64,000 nucleotides of DNA from Coprobacillaceae bacterium UN01-12pH3A (GCA_027676805.1 JAQENU010000003.1:40815-104814), one strand, 5' to 3'; positions 1 through 9,005 are shown, numbered from the stretch's first letter. Program-made: numbers and translations. Notes: generated from the letters alone by a model not told the origin.

Positions 1-123
1 ACATAATACACATTATGTGGTGGGATATTTTATCCAAATTAACCCCATTATTTCATGATATTTCACTATTTTATCAAACCATATTTCGTATAAATTTAAC
101 ATCACCCTAATTGTTGTAAGATT

Positions 124-157
124 AAAAAAAGGCGTATATCCAAATGGAACCGCCCTT
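124..157 (-). terminator. Possible second minus-strand terminator
   Basis: On the minus strand GGGCG and CGCC arms flank a loop of about 18 bases and are followed by seven T. The stem has one bulge, so this is weaker than the terminator at 334-361. Confidence 0.35.
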
Positions 158-333
158 TTCAATCTACTATATTGCGCTATGTGGAACTTGAAAGAAAATG
201 AGAGCAGTGGAACAATTCATATAATTGGTCTCAAATTCTAAATCAATGGATGATGAATGAAAAGTTCACCTCTTGTATTGATATATATCTTAAATAATTC
301 CAATACTTGATTATCTGCTTACACAATTTGAAA

Positions 334-361
334 GAAAAAATGATACTCCTTTTGGAGTACC
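334..361 (-). terminator. Terminator of the dehydrogenase gene
   Basis: On the minus strand GGTACTCC-AAAA-GGAGTATC is followed by ATTTTTT, about 30 bases after the stop codon. One pair is a G-U wobble. Confidence 0.7.
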
Positions 362-388
362 AATCTTGAGCGATACAAAATCGTATCG

Positions 389-1258
389 TTAATGTTTCTC
401 TTCATAATATTTAATTAATGCCTGAGTGCCTAAATCGCCTAACCCTTCATCCTGAAGTGTCTGATACATCGCAAGGACAGCTTCCATAACCTGAAGATTC
501 ACATGCGCCAAATCAGCCCCTTCTTTTGCTATTTTCAAGTCCTTAATATAATGTTTGATGAAGAATCCGGGAGCAAAATCCTCTTTTTGAATACGTGGTG
601 CCATATTGCTCATCTGCCAGCTTCCTGCCGCTCCTGATGAAATGCAATCCAACATATTTTGAATATTTAATCCGTTTGCCTCAGCATAAGTCATGGCTTC
701 ACATACGCCTGCAATCGCTCCACCCAAGGCAATCTGATTTGCCATTTTAGTATGCTGTCCGTTCCCAGCTGTTCCGGTATAGTTCAAGGTTGTTCCTAAA
801 ATCAATAAAATTGGCAAGACTTGCTGATAAGTGGTTTCATCGCCGCCAACCATAATCGATAAGGTTCCATTTTGTGCCCCTATATCACCGCCAGATACCG
901 GTGCGTCCAAGGCTGATATTCCCCTGTCTTTAGCGGCTTCATAAATCTTTAGAGCTAAAGCCGGTGAAGATGTGGTGAAATCGATAACGACTGCCCCGGT
1001 TTTTGCATGCGCCAAGATGCCGTTTTCAGAAAAATATATCTCTTCTACATCTGACGGATACCCTACCATGCTCATGATAATATCCTGATGCTTTACACAA
1101 CTAGCCACATCATCATGCCACACTGCTCCTTCTTGAATAACATCTTCCACTTTACTTTTAGTGCGTGTATAGATCGATACCTCATACCCTTTTTTCATGA
1201 GGTTTCTTACCATGGATTTACCCATCACCCCAACACCAATAAACGCTATTTTTTCCAT
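389..1258 (-). CDS. NAD(P)-dependent beta-hydroxyacid dehydrogenase
   Basis: This 289-residue protein belongs to the 3-hydroxyisobutyrate / tartronate-semialdehyde reductase family, cytoplasmic enzymes that oxidise or reduce short beta-hydroxyacids. The N-terminal Rossmann motif GVGVMGKSM (residues 8-16) binds the nucleotide. The family substrate loop APVSGG is near 118-123, and the catalytic lysine is expected in NGQHTKMANQ near 171. Length matches the family. The start has AAGGAGATGGAAAT directly upstream. The gene stands alone with its own terminator, so the exact substrate (hydroxyisobutyrate, tartronate semialdehyde, succinate semialdehyde or another) cannot be told from context. Confidence 0.88.
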   Translation of the reverse strand: MEKIAFIGVGVMGKSMVRNLMKKGYEVSIYTRTKSKVEDVIQEGAVWHDDVASCVKHQDIIMSMVGYPSDVEEIYFSENGILAHAKTGAVVIDFTTSSPALALKIYEAAKDRGISALDAPVSGGDIGAQNGTLSIMVGGDETTYQQVLPILLILGTTLNYTGTAGNGQHTKMANQIALGGAIAGVCEAMTYAEANGLNIQNMLDCISSGAAGSWQMSNMAPRIQKEDFAPGFFIKHYIKDLKIAKEGADLAHVNLQVMEAVLAMYQTLQDEGLGDLGTQALIKYYEEKH

Positions 1259-1365
1259 ATTTCCATCTCCTTAATTGTTATCATACTTTATTTTATTAGA
1301 TTCGTCATCAGAATTCATTATTTTTTCAAAGTATAAGAGTTATAGATGTGCTTCATTAAAAAGTA

Positions 1366-1374
1366 TGCTATAAT
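1366..1374 (+). promoter_or_regulatory. Extended -10 promoter
   Basis: TGCTATAAT lies 23 bases before the chosen start of the next gene. No good -35 is visible, as expected for an extended -10 promoter. The same TGnTATAAT pattern recurs before several genes in the window. Confidence 0.6.
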
Positions 1375-1396
1375 GGGTGGCATAGGTGGTGATGAA

Positions 1397-1870
1397 ATGG
1401 GACTTAAAGAAGATATGCAAAAACGAAAAGAGCGTCGCGAAGCAATGCAATATTTCCGCAGCAACAATGATGCCTTTCTTTCACCTGCACAATATGCGAT
1501 CGTCATTGTGAGTATTCTGGTGATCTCGCTTGTCTGTGGGTTTATTCAGGCAGCAATCACATCAGGCACAATGGTTCGCTTTGGAGTCGTTTATTTATTA
1601 AGTGCATTTTTGATTGCCAAGGTTGCTAAAAAGACGTCATCGTTTGTCAATCCGAAAGTAAGAGTGATCTGCTATATCGGGTATGCATTGTCAATTATCG
1701 CAACCCCAATCTTTAATTTTGCGATTGCGGTTGGATTACAATACTTGCCTGCCCTTATAATAGAACCGCAAATGTGGGTCTATGCTTTAAATGCAATCCT
1801 GCGTCCTGATATATTTGGCTGGATTTTCTATATTTTAGGGGCTGCAGAATTAAACGCGTTATTAAAATAA
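1397..1870 (+). CDS. Small multi-pass membrane protein
   Basis: Not recognised. The protein has 157 residues if started at the ATG preceded by AGGTGGTGATGAA. An ATG 51 bases upstream lies before the promoter and has no ribosome binding site. The first 40 residues are highly charged (KEDMQKRKERREAM) and should face the cytoplasm. They are followed by about four hydrophobic segments near 35-55, 60-80, 93-115 and 130-155. No catalytic motif is visible. The gene has its own extended -10 promoter and a terminator overlapping the stop, so it is monocistronic. The next gene encodes a dUTPase with a separate promoter, giving no functional hint. Confidence 0.7.
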   Translation: MGLKEDMQKRKERREAMQYFRSNNDAFLSPAQYAIVIVSILVISLVCGFIQAAITSGTMVRFGVVYLLSAFLIAKVAKKTSSFVNPKVRVICYIGYALSIIATPIFNFAIAVGLQYLPALIIEPQMWVYALNAILRPDIFGWIFYILGAAELNALLK

Positions 1871-1891
1871 ACTCACTGCTGTGAGTTTTTT
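1869..1891 (+). terminator. Terminator after the membrane protein
   Basis: AACTCAC-TGCT-GTGAGTT followed by TTTT overlaps the stop codon of the upstream gene. Confidence 0.85.
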
Positions 1892-1894
1892 GTA

Positions 1895-1903
1895 TGTTAT
1901 AAT
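1895..1903 (+). promoter_or_regulatory. Extended -10 promoter of dUTPase gene
   Basis: TGTTATAAT ends 17 bases before the ATG, leaving a short leader that just includes the GGAGG site at 1911-1915. No -35 match. Confidence 0.6.
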
Positions 1904-1920
1904 GATGAGTGGAGGATACT

Positions 1921-2415
1921 ATGAAAAGAATTGCACAATTTCACAAAGTAAGTTTTGAACAATTTAAAAAAGGCTGGGACTTAGGCGGAGATGTTGAAGA
2001 AATCTATCAGCAGATCAAATTGCCTAAGCGTGCCACAACCGGATCAGCCGGATATGATTTTTTCATGCCGATTACCGTTGAATTAAAGCCACAGGAAACA
2101 ATTAAAATTCCTACCGGTATTCGTGTGGAGATGAAGGATGAATGGGTGTTAAAGCTTTATCCGCGCAGTGGCTTAGGCTTTAAATATCGTTTGCAGTTAA
2201 ATAATACTGTAGGTATTATTGACAGTGACTATTTCTATTCCGATAATGAAGGGCATATTTTCTCTAAAATTACCAATGACAGCAATGAAAATAAAACGGT
2301 TGTGTTAAAACAAGGAGAAGGCTTTATGCAAGGCATTTTCATTGAATACGGTATTACTGTCGATGATGATGCTTCTTCATTGCGCAACGGTGGTTTTGGA
2401 AGCACTACAAAATAA
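1921..2415 (+). CDS. dut: dUTP diphosphatase (trimeric dUTPase family)
   Basis: Predicted to hydrolyse dUTP to dUMP and pyrophosphate, keeping uracil out of DNA and supplying dUMP for thymidylate. Starting at the ATG after GGAGG (a GTG 12 bases upstream is less likely) gives 164 residues. The family motifs appear in order: SAGYDFF (I), YPRSGLG (II), GIIDSDYF (III), QGEGFMQGIF (IV) and RNGGFGSTTK (V), the glycine-rich C-terminal arm that closes over the active site. Motif III departs from the usual DYRG pattern and is followed by an acidic insert, SDNEGH. The gene is alone between a terminator and a bidirectional terminator. Confidence 0.88.
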   Translation: MKRIAQFHKVSFEQFKKGWDLGGDVEEIYQQIKLPKRATTGSAGYDFFMPITVELKPQETIKIPTGIRVEMKDEWVLKLYPRSGLGFKYRLQLNNTVGIIDSDYFYSDNEGHIFSKITNDSNENKTVVLKQGEGFMQGIFIEYGITVDDDASSLRNGGFGSTTK

Positions 2416-2432
2416 AAAGTATAGAAGTTATC

Positions 2433-2475
2433 AAAAAAACAGACCTGTCTTAACAAGACTTAGATCTGTTTTTTA
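2433..2475. terminator. Bidirectional terminator between convergent genes
   Basis: AAAAAACAGA and TCTGTTTTTT arms enclose an inner GTCTT/AAGAC hairpin, giving T-runs on both strands. It serves the dUTPase gene on the plus strand and the EamA gene on the minus strand. Confidence 0.8.
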
Positions 2476-3333
2476 TTTTATCAGTAAAGTAAATGTCCCA
2501 ATAACGACCAAAATTAAGCCTAGGAAAGCATTTTTAGTAAGTCTTTCTTTAAACACAAAGTAGGCAAAGCCAATGCTGACTAAAATACTGAGTTTATCGA
2601 TTGGAATGACGATGCTGGCTTGACCGATCTGCAAAGCTTTATAGAAACAAAGCCAAGATAATCCTGTCGTTACTCCTGATAAAATCAGATAGAGCCAGCT
2701 TCTGCGATCAATCTCTTTTATTTGGTTTTGTTTATGCTGCACAAAAACGATGAGCCATGCCATAATCAGCACTACAATCGTTCGAATCGCCGTTCCTAAA
2801 TTAGACTCGACATTTTCAATTCCGACTTTTCCTAAGATAGAGGTCGCACTGGCAAATACTGCCGATAATAAGGCATAGCCAAGCCAAGCTTTGCTTTTTA
2901 TAGTCTGTGTGGTTTCCTTTTTTTGAATCATGAAGGCTGTCCCCGCTCCCATAAAAAGAATCCCGAGTGCCATTGGCAAAGTCAGCGGTTCTTTCAAAAA
3001 GATAAACGCTAATATCATCGTTAAGATCGTGCTCGATTTATCGATAGGCACTACCTTATTAATATCCCCTAACTGCAAAGCTTTGAAATAACAGATCCAA
3101 GAGGCGCCCGTCGTTAACCCGGATAGGATTAAAAAGAATAAGGATGTCAAAGAAAGAGACTGTAATGTTGAAAAAGAACCCACGATAAAAACCATCAACC
3201 AGCTGCATATTAAAACAACAATCGTTCTTAAAGCTGTCGCTAAAGAAGAATCTACTTTTTGTATTCCAACTTTAACTAAAACAGAAGTAATCCCCGCAAA
3301 AAAGGCAGAGAGTAATGCAATGATTACCGACAT
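2473..3333 (-). CDS. EamA/DMT-family permease
   Basis: A 286-residue membrane protein with ten hydrophobic helices arranged as two EamA repeats, typical of drug/metabolite exporters in the cytoplasmic membrane. The two halves are unusually alike: KVGIQKVDSSLATALRTIVV near residue 22 mirrors KVGIENVESNLGTAIRTIVV near 168, and LSGLTTGASWICYFKAL mirrors LSGVTTGLSWLCFYKAL. Each half has the family's conserved PIDK segment. The start ATG lies 11 bases after AAAGGAGG, a rather long spacing. The substrate cannot be predicted. Confidence 0.85.
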   Translation of the reverse strand: MSVIIALLSAFFAGITSVLVKVGIQKVDSSLATALRTIVVLICSWLMVFIVGSFSTLQSLSLTSLFFLILSGLTTGASWICYFKALQLGDINKVVPIDKSSTILTMILAFIFLKEPLTLPMALGILFMGAGTAFMIQKKETTQTIKSKAWLGYALLSAVFASATSILGKVGIENVESNLGTAIRTIVVLIMAWLIVFVQHKQNQIKEIDRRSWLYLILSGVTTGLSWLCFYKALQIGQASIVIPIDKLSILVSIGFAYFVFKERLTKNAFLGLILVVIGTFTLLIK

Positions 3334-3367
3334 CCTATATTCAGCCTCCTTTCTTCTAGTATGGCAA

Positions 3368-3395
3368 TAAAAAAAGAGAAATTAATCTCTTTTTA
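3368..3395 (-). terminator. Terminator of the flavin reductase gene
   Basis: On the minus strand AAAAAGAGA and TCTCTTTTTT arms overlap the stop codon region and end in a T-run. Confidence 0.75.
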
Positions 3396-3891
3396 AGACA
3401 TCAATGATTTCCGCTATATAAAGATCATGGTAATCTTTCTGCGGATAGTTCTTTGCATCAATTTCTTTATCTAAAAATCCTTCCGGCAAGATCGGAGCTC
3501 GATACAGCTTTTTACAAATGAATACTAACTTTGCCTCAGCAAAATAAGTGGTATCCTCTATAAACTGCGGTGTTATTCCGGCTTTTTGAATCTTATCTTC
3601 ATCTTTTCCAGAAACTCTTCCTAAATAGCCTAACTGTTTTTTATAGTCTTCATCAAATACACAAAGAGAAAACGAATCTGCTTCATCAAGGAATTTTTTA
3701 GTATAACGCTGTGGTCGAATATAAATGGTCGCAACGGGCTTATTCCAATTTATTCCAAGTCCGCCCCATGAAGCGGTCATTGTGTTATAACCGTTTTTTT
3801 CGTTTCCAGCTGTGACCAGCATCCATTCTTTACCAATCATGGTAAATGGGTTACATGTTAATTCTTCTACTGCTATCTTTTTAAAACTCAT
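3382..3891 (-). CDS. Flavin reductase-like FMN-binding protein
   Basis: A 169-residue protein of the flavin reductase / FMN-binding split-barrel family, which bind FMN and pass electrons from NAD(P)H to a partner. The family pattern is seen in NTMTASWGGLGINWNKP (near 33-50), RPQRYTKKFLDEADSFSLCVF (near 57-77) and LGYLGRVSGKDEDK (near 85-98). An upstream in-frame ATG exists, but the ATG preceded by GGAAGGTGATAAA is preferred. It is monocistronic, with its own terminator. The partner enzyme is unknown. Confidence 0.8.
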   Translation of the reverse strand: MSFKKIAVEELTCNPFTMIGKEWMLVTAGNEKNGYNTMTASWGGLGINWNKPVATIYIRPQRYTKKFLDEADSFSLCVFDEDYKKQLGYLGRVSGKDEDKIQKAGITPQFIEDTTYFAEAKLVFICKKLYRAPILPEGFLDKEIDAKNYPQKDYHDLYIAEIIDVLKRD

Positions 3892-3941
3892 TTTATCACC
3901 TTCCATTTATCCTATTCTGATTTCATCTAAATGATACCACA

Positions 3942-5270
3942 TTAGCGCTCGGAGATGTCGATATATTTTTTTATTTTGCCTACATACTGCGTTGCCGGAC
4001 GAATAATACGATCGGCATACAGCTTATTTTCTATATTGTGTGCCAGCCAGCCGACACTGCGGCTGACAACAAAAAGTAATGGATAAAGATCGGTCGGAAT
4101 ACCCAGCATATCATAGACCAGTCCGCTGTAAAAATCAAAATTACTGCAAACCCGTGTTCCTTTGACTTCCTTAATTGTTTGCGCAGCGATCTGATCAAAC
4201 AGACGATAAAAGCGATATTCTTCTACACGTCCTTTTTCAATAGCCAGTTTTTCGCATTCTTTTGCCATTAATTCACTTCTAGGATCACTCAACGTATAAA
4301 TCGCATGCCCCATGCCGTACACTAAGCCGGAACGATCATTCGCTTCTTTATTTAAAATTCGGATAATCATTTCACGGATAATATTGTGATCCTCCGTCAT
4401 TCCGATTTCCTTCATCACTTCCAGCATCATCTTTCTGGCAGCTAGATTCGCTCCGCCGTGACGAGGACCTTTCAATGAACCGACAGACCCGGCAAAAGCA
4501 GAGTAAATATCTGTTCCGGTAGAGCTGATAACTACATTCGTAAAGGTTGAATTATTTCCTCCGCCATGATCGGCATGCAAAACCAGTAACGTATCTAAGA
4601 CATTTGCTTCATTTTCACTAAATGATTGATCCGGTCTTAGTAAATATAAAATATTCTCGGCAATGCTGTAGTCTTCCTTAATATGATGAATATATAAGCT
4701 CTGATGATCAAAATGATGCACCTTAACATGATAATCATAAATCGTAATACTCATTAACTGAGCCAGTAAATTTAATCCCTGCTCCAAAGTATTTAACGGA
4801 CTGACATCATCTGCCTGTTCGTCATAAGCATAAAGTGCCAATATATCCTGCTGCAGCTTATTCATTAAGTTTGAAGCCGGATGACGCAGAATCTGTGACT
4901 GCAAAAAATCCTCCGGCAAATGATAGCGCAAGCGAAGCTGCAAAGTAAAAGCTTCCAGTTCCAGAGCATTCGGTAAGTAGCCAAATAGGATCAAAAAACA
5001 AACTTCCTCATAAATCAGACGACTGCCCTTATTGCTGATAATATCCTTAATGCTGATGCCACGATAGTAAAGATCACCGACGCTGTCTTTTTTTACACCA
5101 TCCACCATTGTATACCCAACAACATCCGCAATTGTTGTCAGTCCTACTAATACTCCGGTTCCGTCTTCATTTCGCAATCCTTTTTTGACATCATAGTCTT
5201 TATAAAGCTGATTTTTTATATCATTATGAAGCAATGCTTTATTAAAAAAAGTACTGATTGACGTTTCCAT
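3942..5270 (-). CDS. Citrate synthase family protein
   Basis: Condenses oxaloacetate with acetyl-CoA (or possibly propionyl-CoA) in the cytoplasm. From the ATG after AGAGGTGAGGAT the protein has 442 residues, normal for the type II-like Gram-positive family. The active-site regions are visible: HADHGGGNNSTFT (catalytic His, near 234-246), GSLKGPRHGGANLAARKM (second His, near 262-279) and GMGHAIYTLSDPRSE (catalytic Asp region, near 317-331). Many family members read GxGHRVY in the last motif; here Arg is replaced by Ala. No aconitase or isocitrate dehydrogenase gene is present, so the pathway context is missing. With the glutamate dehydrogenase at 24 kb it could feed glutamate synthesis, but this is inference. 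Confidence 0.88.
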   Translation of the reverse strand: METSISTFFNKALLHNDIKNQLYKDYDVKKGLRNEDGTGVLVGLTTIADVVGYTMVDGVKKDSVGDLYYRGISIKDIISNKGSRLIYEEVCFLILFGYLPNALELEAFTLQLRLRYHLPEDFLQSQILRHPASNLMNKLQQDILALYAYDEQADDVSPLNTLEQGLNLLAQLMSITIYDYHVKVHHFDHQSLYIHHIKEDYSIAENILYLLRPDQSFSENEANVLDTLLVLHADHGGGNNSTFTNVVISSTGTDIYSAFAGSVGSLKGPRHGGANLAARKMMLEVMKEIGMTEDHNIIREMIIRILNKEANDRSGLVYGMGHAIYTLSDPRSELMAKECEKLAIEKGRVEEYRFYRLFDQIAAQTIKEVKGTRVCSNFDFYSGLVYDMLGIPTDLYPLLFVVSRSVGWLAHNIENKLYADRIIRPATQYVGKIKKYIDISER

Positions 5271-5375
5271 ATCCTCACCTCTTTTGAGATAGTATATCAT
5301 CAATCAGTAAAAAATAAAATATTTTTAGTATTTTTATATATTATTCATAAATAATTGTACAATTTCAAAAACAAT

Positions 5376-6011
5376 CTAACAAAATTCATTCCAATCTCTT
5401 ATATATCGATCTGCCAGCTGCTGAATCTGCTGACGATGATCGATTTCATCATCATCTTCGATCGCATACACTCGATATCCGTTTTTCTTCAATGTTTCAA
5501 TGGCATGCAAGGCATCTTCAAAAACAACAACCTCTTCTTTATTTAAATGCATTAGCTTGCATGCCGCATCATAAATCACTGCTTCTTCTTTTTTATTCGT
5601 GTTATATTCGCTGGTCGTTATGATATGATCCATTAAATCGGTAATCCCTAAGCGATCTAAACACCCTAAAATAAACTCTTTTTCGCTCGCTGTCGCAATG
5701 ACCATTTTAATATTAGCTTCATGAAATGCTTTCAACTTTTCTAAAACACCCTCTTTTGCGTTTACTAAATGATCATATTTATCCTTTACTTTCACACTCA
5801 CACGCTCGATCATTTCATCACGGGTATACGGCAATTGAAATCGCTCAATAATGAAATCATTGGCTTCTTCCAAAGAAAATGAACGCATCTCTAAATAAAG
5901 TTCGTCTACATTGGGCAGTCCCAGTTCTTCAAAGATCTCCACTGTCGAGCTTTTCCATACCCATTGTGAATCTAATAGTGTACCATCTAAATCAAAAATA
6001 TATCCCTTCAT
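5376..6011 (-). CDS. HAD-superfamily hydrolase (subfamily IA)
   Basis: A 211-residue cytoplasmic phosphatase or phosphomutase-like enzyme. HAD motif I is FDLDGTLLDS at residues 6-15 (nucleophile Asp and acid/base Asp both present). Motif II is IATASEK near 103-109, with the conserved lysine in the segment around 140 and motif IV at VVFEDALHAIE near 165-175. A four-helix cap follows motif I, as in beta-phosphoglucomutase and gph-type phosphatases. The start follows AAAGGAGACAAGG. It is divergent from the AI-2E-type permease gene. The substrate is not predictable from sequence alone. Confidence 0.82.
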   Translation of the reverse strand: MKGYIFDLDGTLLDSQWVWKSSTVEIFEELGLPNVDELYLEMRSFSLEEANDFIIERFQLPYTRDEMIERVSVKVKDKYDHLVNAKEGVLEKLKAFHEANIKMVIATASEKEFILGCLDRLGITDLMDHIITTSEYNTNKKEEAVIYDAACKLMHLNKEEVVVFEDALHAIETLKKNGYRVYAIEDDDEIDHRQQIQQLADRYIRDWNEFC

Positions 6012-6103
6012 CCTTGTCTCCTTTATCTAATGATAATATAATGAAATAAATTGAATTAGTCAATGAAAAATGGTAATATGGATAAACTAGGGGGAGGAAT
6101 AAA

Positions 6104-7306
6104 ATGAATAACCAAACGATCAAGAAAATCATTAAGCCATGGGTCATTCTGGTAACATTTACGATTATTTTAGCGGCTGTCATCTTCAATTTCACAGCGG
6201 TCTTGAGTAAAGTGTGGTACTGGATTATGCTGTTTAAGCCGTTGTATTACGGAATTGCGATTGCCTATGTCTTAAATCTGCCAATGAAAAAGATTCAGCA
6301 GTTCATCATCGCCCATACCAAAGAGAACTCTTTTATTCATAAGCGTTCAAGAGGAATTGCCGTTATTCTAACATTGGTGTTTGCTTTTATCATTTGTGCG
6401 TTAATCGTCAGTGTCATCATTCCAAAATTGATTGAAAGCTTTGGGATGCTGTTTAATAACTTCAGTGTCTATTTGCAGCATACAGTAACCTATGTCAATG
6501 AAGTATTAGAATATTTCCATATTGATTATGATGCATCTAAATCACAGATTGTCCAATATTTAAATACCTTAAGATGGGACGATATTTTAAAAAACAGTGC
6601 AAAATGGCTAGGTGTTGGAGCAAGCAGTGTGATCAATACATCCGTTAGCTTCATCGGTTCATTCGGAACCTGGTTTACAGCCTTTATGATCAGCTTATAT
6701 CTGCTGAATTCAAAAGAAGAATACATCATTCAATTAAAAAAGGTGATCGTCGCTATTTTCAGAGACCGCCCGGCACAATATATTTTCCGTATCGGTAAAA
6801 AAGCCAATGCGATCTTTGCCGGCTTTATCGGCGGACAGCTGGTAGAAGCTGTAATTTTAGGGGTTCTCTGCTATATTGGGATGCTGATTTTCCGTTTCCC
6901 ATTCCCGGAACTGATTTCAGCGATCGTTGCCTTAACAAGCTTAGTCCCAATGTTTGGAGCAATGTTTGGAATGGCATTTGGCTGTTTACTGATCTTTGCG
7001 ATCAATCCGATTCAATCGATCTGGTTCATTGTCTATTTCCAAATCCTGCAGCAGTTTGAAGGAAATGTCATTTATCCTCGTGTAGTTGGCGGATCAGTGG
7101 GGATTTCCGGCATCTATGTATTATTATCCTTAATTATTTTCGGCGGTCTCTTCGGACTGATCGGAATGTTAGTGGCTGTACCACTGACTGCATTGCTTTA
7201 TTCAATGACAAGTGAATTTGTTCATGGACAGCTTAAAAAGAAACGGGCTTACGTAGATGAAACCGATTATTATATATTACCTGAAGAACCAACAAAGACA
7301 GAATGA
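6104..7306 (+). CDS. AI-2E/PerM-family permease
   Basis: A 400-residue membrane protein of the AI-2E transporter family, whose members export AI-2 in some species or act as Na+/H+ antiporters in others. Two N-terminal helices (about 11-30 and 35-60), a helix near 78-100, a soluble segment rich in helix formers (105-165) and four or five C-terminal helices match the family. The conserved region PMFGAMFGMAFGCLL lies near 284-298. The GGGGGAGG ribosome binding site is strong. No luxS or lsr gene is nearby, so an AI-2 role is only a family label. Confidence 0.82.
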   Translation: MNNQTIKKIIKPWVILVTFTIILAAVIFNFTAVLSKVWYWIMLFKPLYYGIAIAYVLNLPMKKIQQFIIAHTKENSFIHKRSRGIAVILTLVFAFIICALIVSVIIPKLIESFGMLFNNFSVYLQHTVTYVNEVLEYFHIDYDASKSQIVQYLNTLRWDDILKNSAKWLGVGASSVINTSVSFIGSFGTWFTAFMISLYLLNSKEEYIIQLKKVIVAIFRDRPAQYIFRIGKKANAIFAGFIGGQLVEAVILGVLCYIGMLIFRFPFPELISAIVALTSLVPMFGAMFGMAFGCLLIFAINPIQSIWFIVYFQILQQFEGNVIYPRVVGGSVGISGIYVLLSLIIFGGLFGLIGMLVAVPLTALLYSMTSEFVHGQLKKKRAYVDETDYYILPEEPTKTE

Positions 7307-7330
7307 CGAGTTTATCATCATATAATAGCG

Positions 7331-7366
7331 CAAAATGGATATTCTAATAGGATATCCATTTTAGTT
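7331..7366 (+). terminator. Terminator of the AI-2E-family gene
   Basis: AAAATGGATAT and ATATCCATTTT arms flank a nine-base loop; the following T-run is short and interrupted. Confidence 0.65.
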
Positions 7367-7469
7367 TATCGTGTTAACCCATTTAATCAAGTGCTGCAAA
7401 TATATCGTTCAGCTTGATACTTCCTCCCATTTTATAGGATTGATGCCACTAAGCTTTTTTAGTATCAGG

Positions 7470-9005
7470 CTAACGTTCATCACGATGATAGGGTACCTGA
7501 TCACAGGTTTCAATCATAAAGTTCAATAATTCTTCCTTCATTTCGGAAATAATTTCTTGATATTGTTCTTCCTGAATCCGGTTATTCAATTCTAAAGGAT
7601 CCCGTGTTAAATCATAAAATTCATCTAACTCATATAAACGTTTTACGTATTTATAGCGCTGACTGCGTATCATGACTGCTTTGGTATGCTGCGGCATTTT
7701 CATTTGTTCACTGGTTCTTGGCCAGTAAAGATGCTCCTTAGGGTGCCCGCCATCCATGCAGTGTGTTTCATCTTCTCTTCGTCCGCCCTCACAATGTACA
7801 TAACAACGATGCTCCTTGATTGTCATAAACTGTGAGCACAGTGATCTTCCAAATTGCGGATAGGACAAAGGCATCCTGGCGATTTCACTGATCGTTTGAG
7901 GAATATCTATAAGCTCAACTAACGCAGAACGTATCCCCGGTCTTACCTTCATCGATTTGGGCGGCTTAATGACCAATGGAACTTTAGTCAGTACATCTTC
8001 AAAGGTATTTTGATTGATTTCCGCAATACCGTAATCCCCTGCATAATCCCCATGATCACTAAATAAAAATATAGCTGTATCATCATAAACCTGCTTTTGC
8101 CTAAATGCTTCGATTACCTTTCCAAAGTTCTCGTCTACATGATGCACCATTGCCAGATAGGTTTTCTTGATGGTCAACAATTCTTCCATAGACCAATGAT
8201 AAAGCTGATAATTTTCCCGCATCCCCTGCATAATGCTTGGCTTCAAGGCTGCCTGTGAGGGGGTTAGCGTCACCATTGGCGATAGTTTTTCTTGATCAAT
8301 GACAGATGCATCCTCCTTTGTACAGGCATAAAAGGGATGCGGCAGGGTTAATGAGAGATACATACATAGTGGGGCATCCCCATCATAATTTTCTAAATAA
8401 TGGATGGCATCTTTTATTTGTGCATCTTCCGCCCCCATAAAACCAATCGCAAAAGGATTCGTGTCATCAACGATTCCCTGATAGAAACTATAATAATTCT
8501 TACCATCTTGCGTATGGCGACTCGCTTCCTTCGCATTCGCGGCTTCGATCGCCATCTGCTGTGTGACTCCTTGTAAAATCGGACGATAGCCTTTTTTCAT
8601 TGGCACTCCCTGAGCAATACAGCCTAGTTCACTATAGGCATCACTGCGGTCATCACAATATAAAGATAAATCCACTTCTTCTTTAAAGACATCATTTTTC
8701 CCGCCAAAGTAAACATGATACCCATTCTTTTTGAGTTCTTTCAACAAATTGTCATCCTGAGCAGACATTAAATGATGCATCGTACGAAATCCATTCACAT
8801 GCGGATAATTGCCGGATAAAAAACTGCATCGGCTGGGAACGCAGACCGGATTTTGACAGAACGCATTTGAAAAAGAAACGGCATCATCGCTGACTAGCGC
8901 ATCAATATTTGGGGTAACCGATGCCTCGTTCCCTAAATGATGGACTGCTTCACTGCGAAAATGATCACTTACAAATAATAATAAATTAGGATGCTTATTT
9001 TCCAT
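7470..9005 (-). CDS. Sulfatase (type I, Cys-type)
   Basis: A 511-residue sulfatase that should cleave a sulfate ester (sulfated sugar, glycosaminoglycan or choline sulfate type). The signature CVPSR at residues 55-59 contains the Cys that must be converted to formylglycine. The N-terminal metal-binding stretch is FVSDHFRSE, and FLFSDHGDYAGDYG near 305-318 supplies further metal ligands. No signal peptide is seen, so it is probably cytoplasmic. The gene is isolated, with no radical-SAM maturase, sulfoglycan transporter or glycosidase beside it. AGGAGGATAAACAAA precedes the ATG. Confidence 0.88.
   Translation of the reverse strand: MENKHPNLLLFVSDHFRSEAVHHLGNEASVTPNIDALVSDDAVSFSNAFCQNPVCVPSRCSFLSGNYPHVNGFRTMHHLMSAQDDNLLKELKKNGYHVYFGGKNDVFKEEVDLSLYCDDRSDAYSELGCIAQGVPMKKGYRPILQGVTQQMAIEAANAKEASRHTQDGKNYYSFYQGIVDDTNPFAIGFMGAEDAQIKDAIHYLENYDGDAPLCMYLSLTLPHPFYACTKEDASVIDQEKLSPMVTLTPSQAALKPSIMQGMRENYQLYHWSMEELLTIKKTYLAMVHHVDENFGKVIEAFRQKQVYDDTAIFLFSDHGDYAGDYGIAEINQNTFEDVLTKVPLVIKPPKSMKVRPGIRSALVELIDIPQTISEIARMPLSYPQFGRSLCSQFMTIKEHRCYVHCEGGRREDETHCMDGGHPKEHLYWPRTSEQMKMPQHTKAVMIRSQRYKYVKRLYELDEFYDLTRDPLELNNRIQEEQYQEIISEMKEELLNFMIETCDQVPYHRDER

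Larger units (their letters stand above)
1..388. other. Intergenic stretch upstream of window's first gene
   Basis: No complete gene is visible in these 388 bases. Near the right end is the terminator of the first gene (334-361). A second terminator-like hairpin lies at 124-157, with its T-run on the minus strand. The minus strand between about 1 and 215 stays open for some 67 codons and reads like protein (it includes a KRAVPFGYTPFF stretch), but it has no start codon with a ribosome binding site, so it may be a remnant or chance. Confidence 0.4.
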
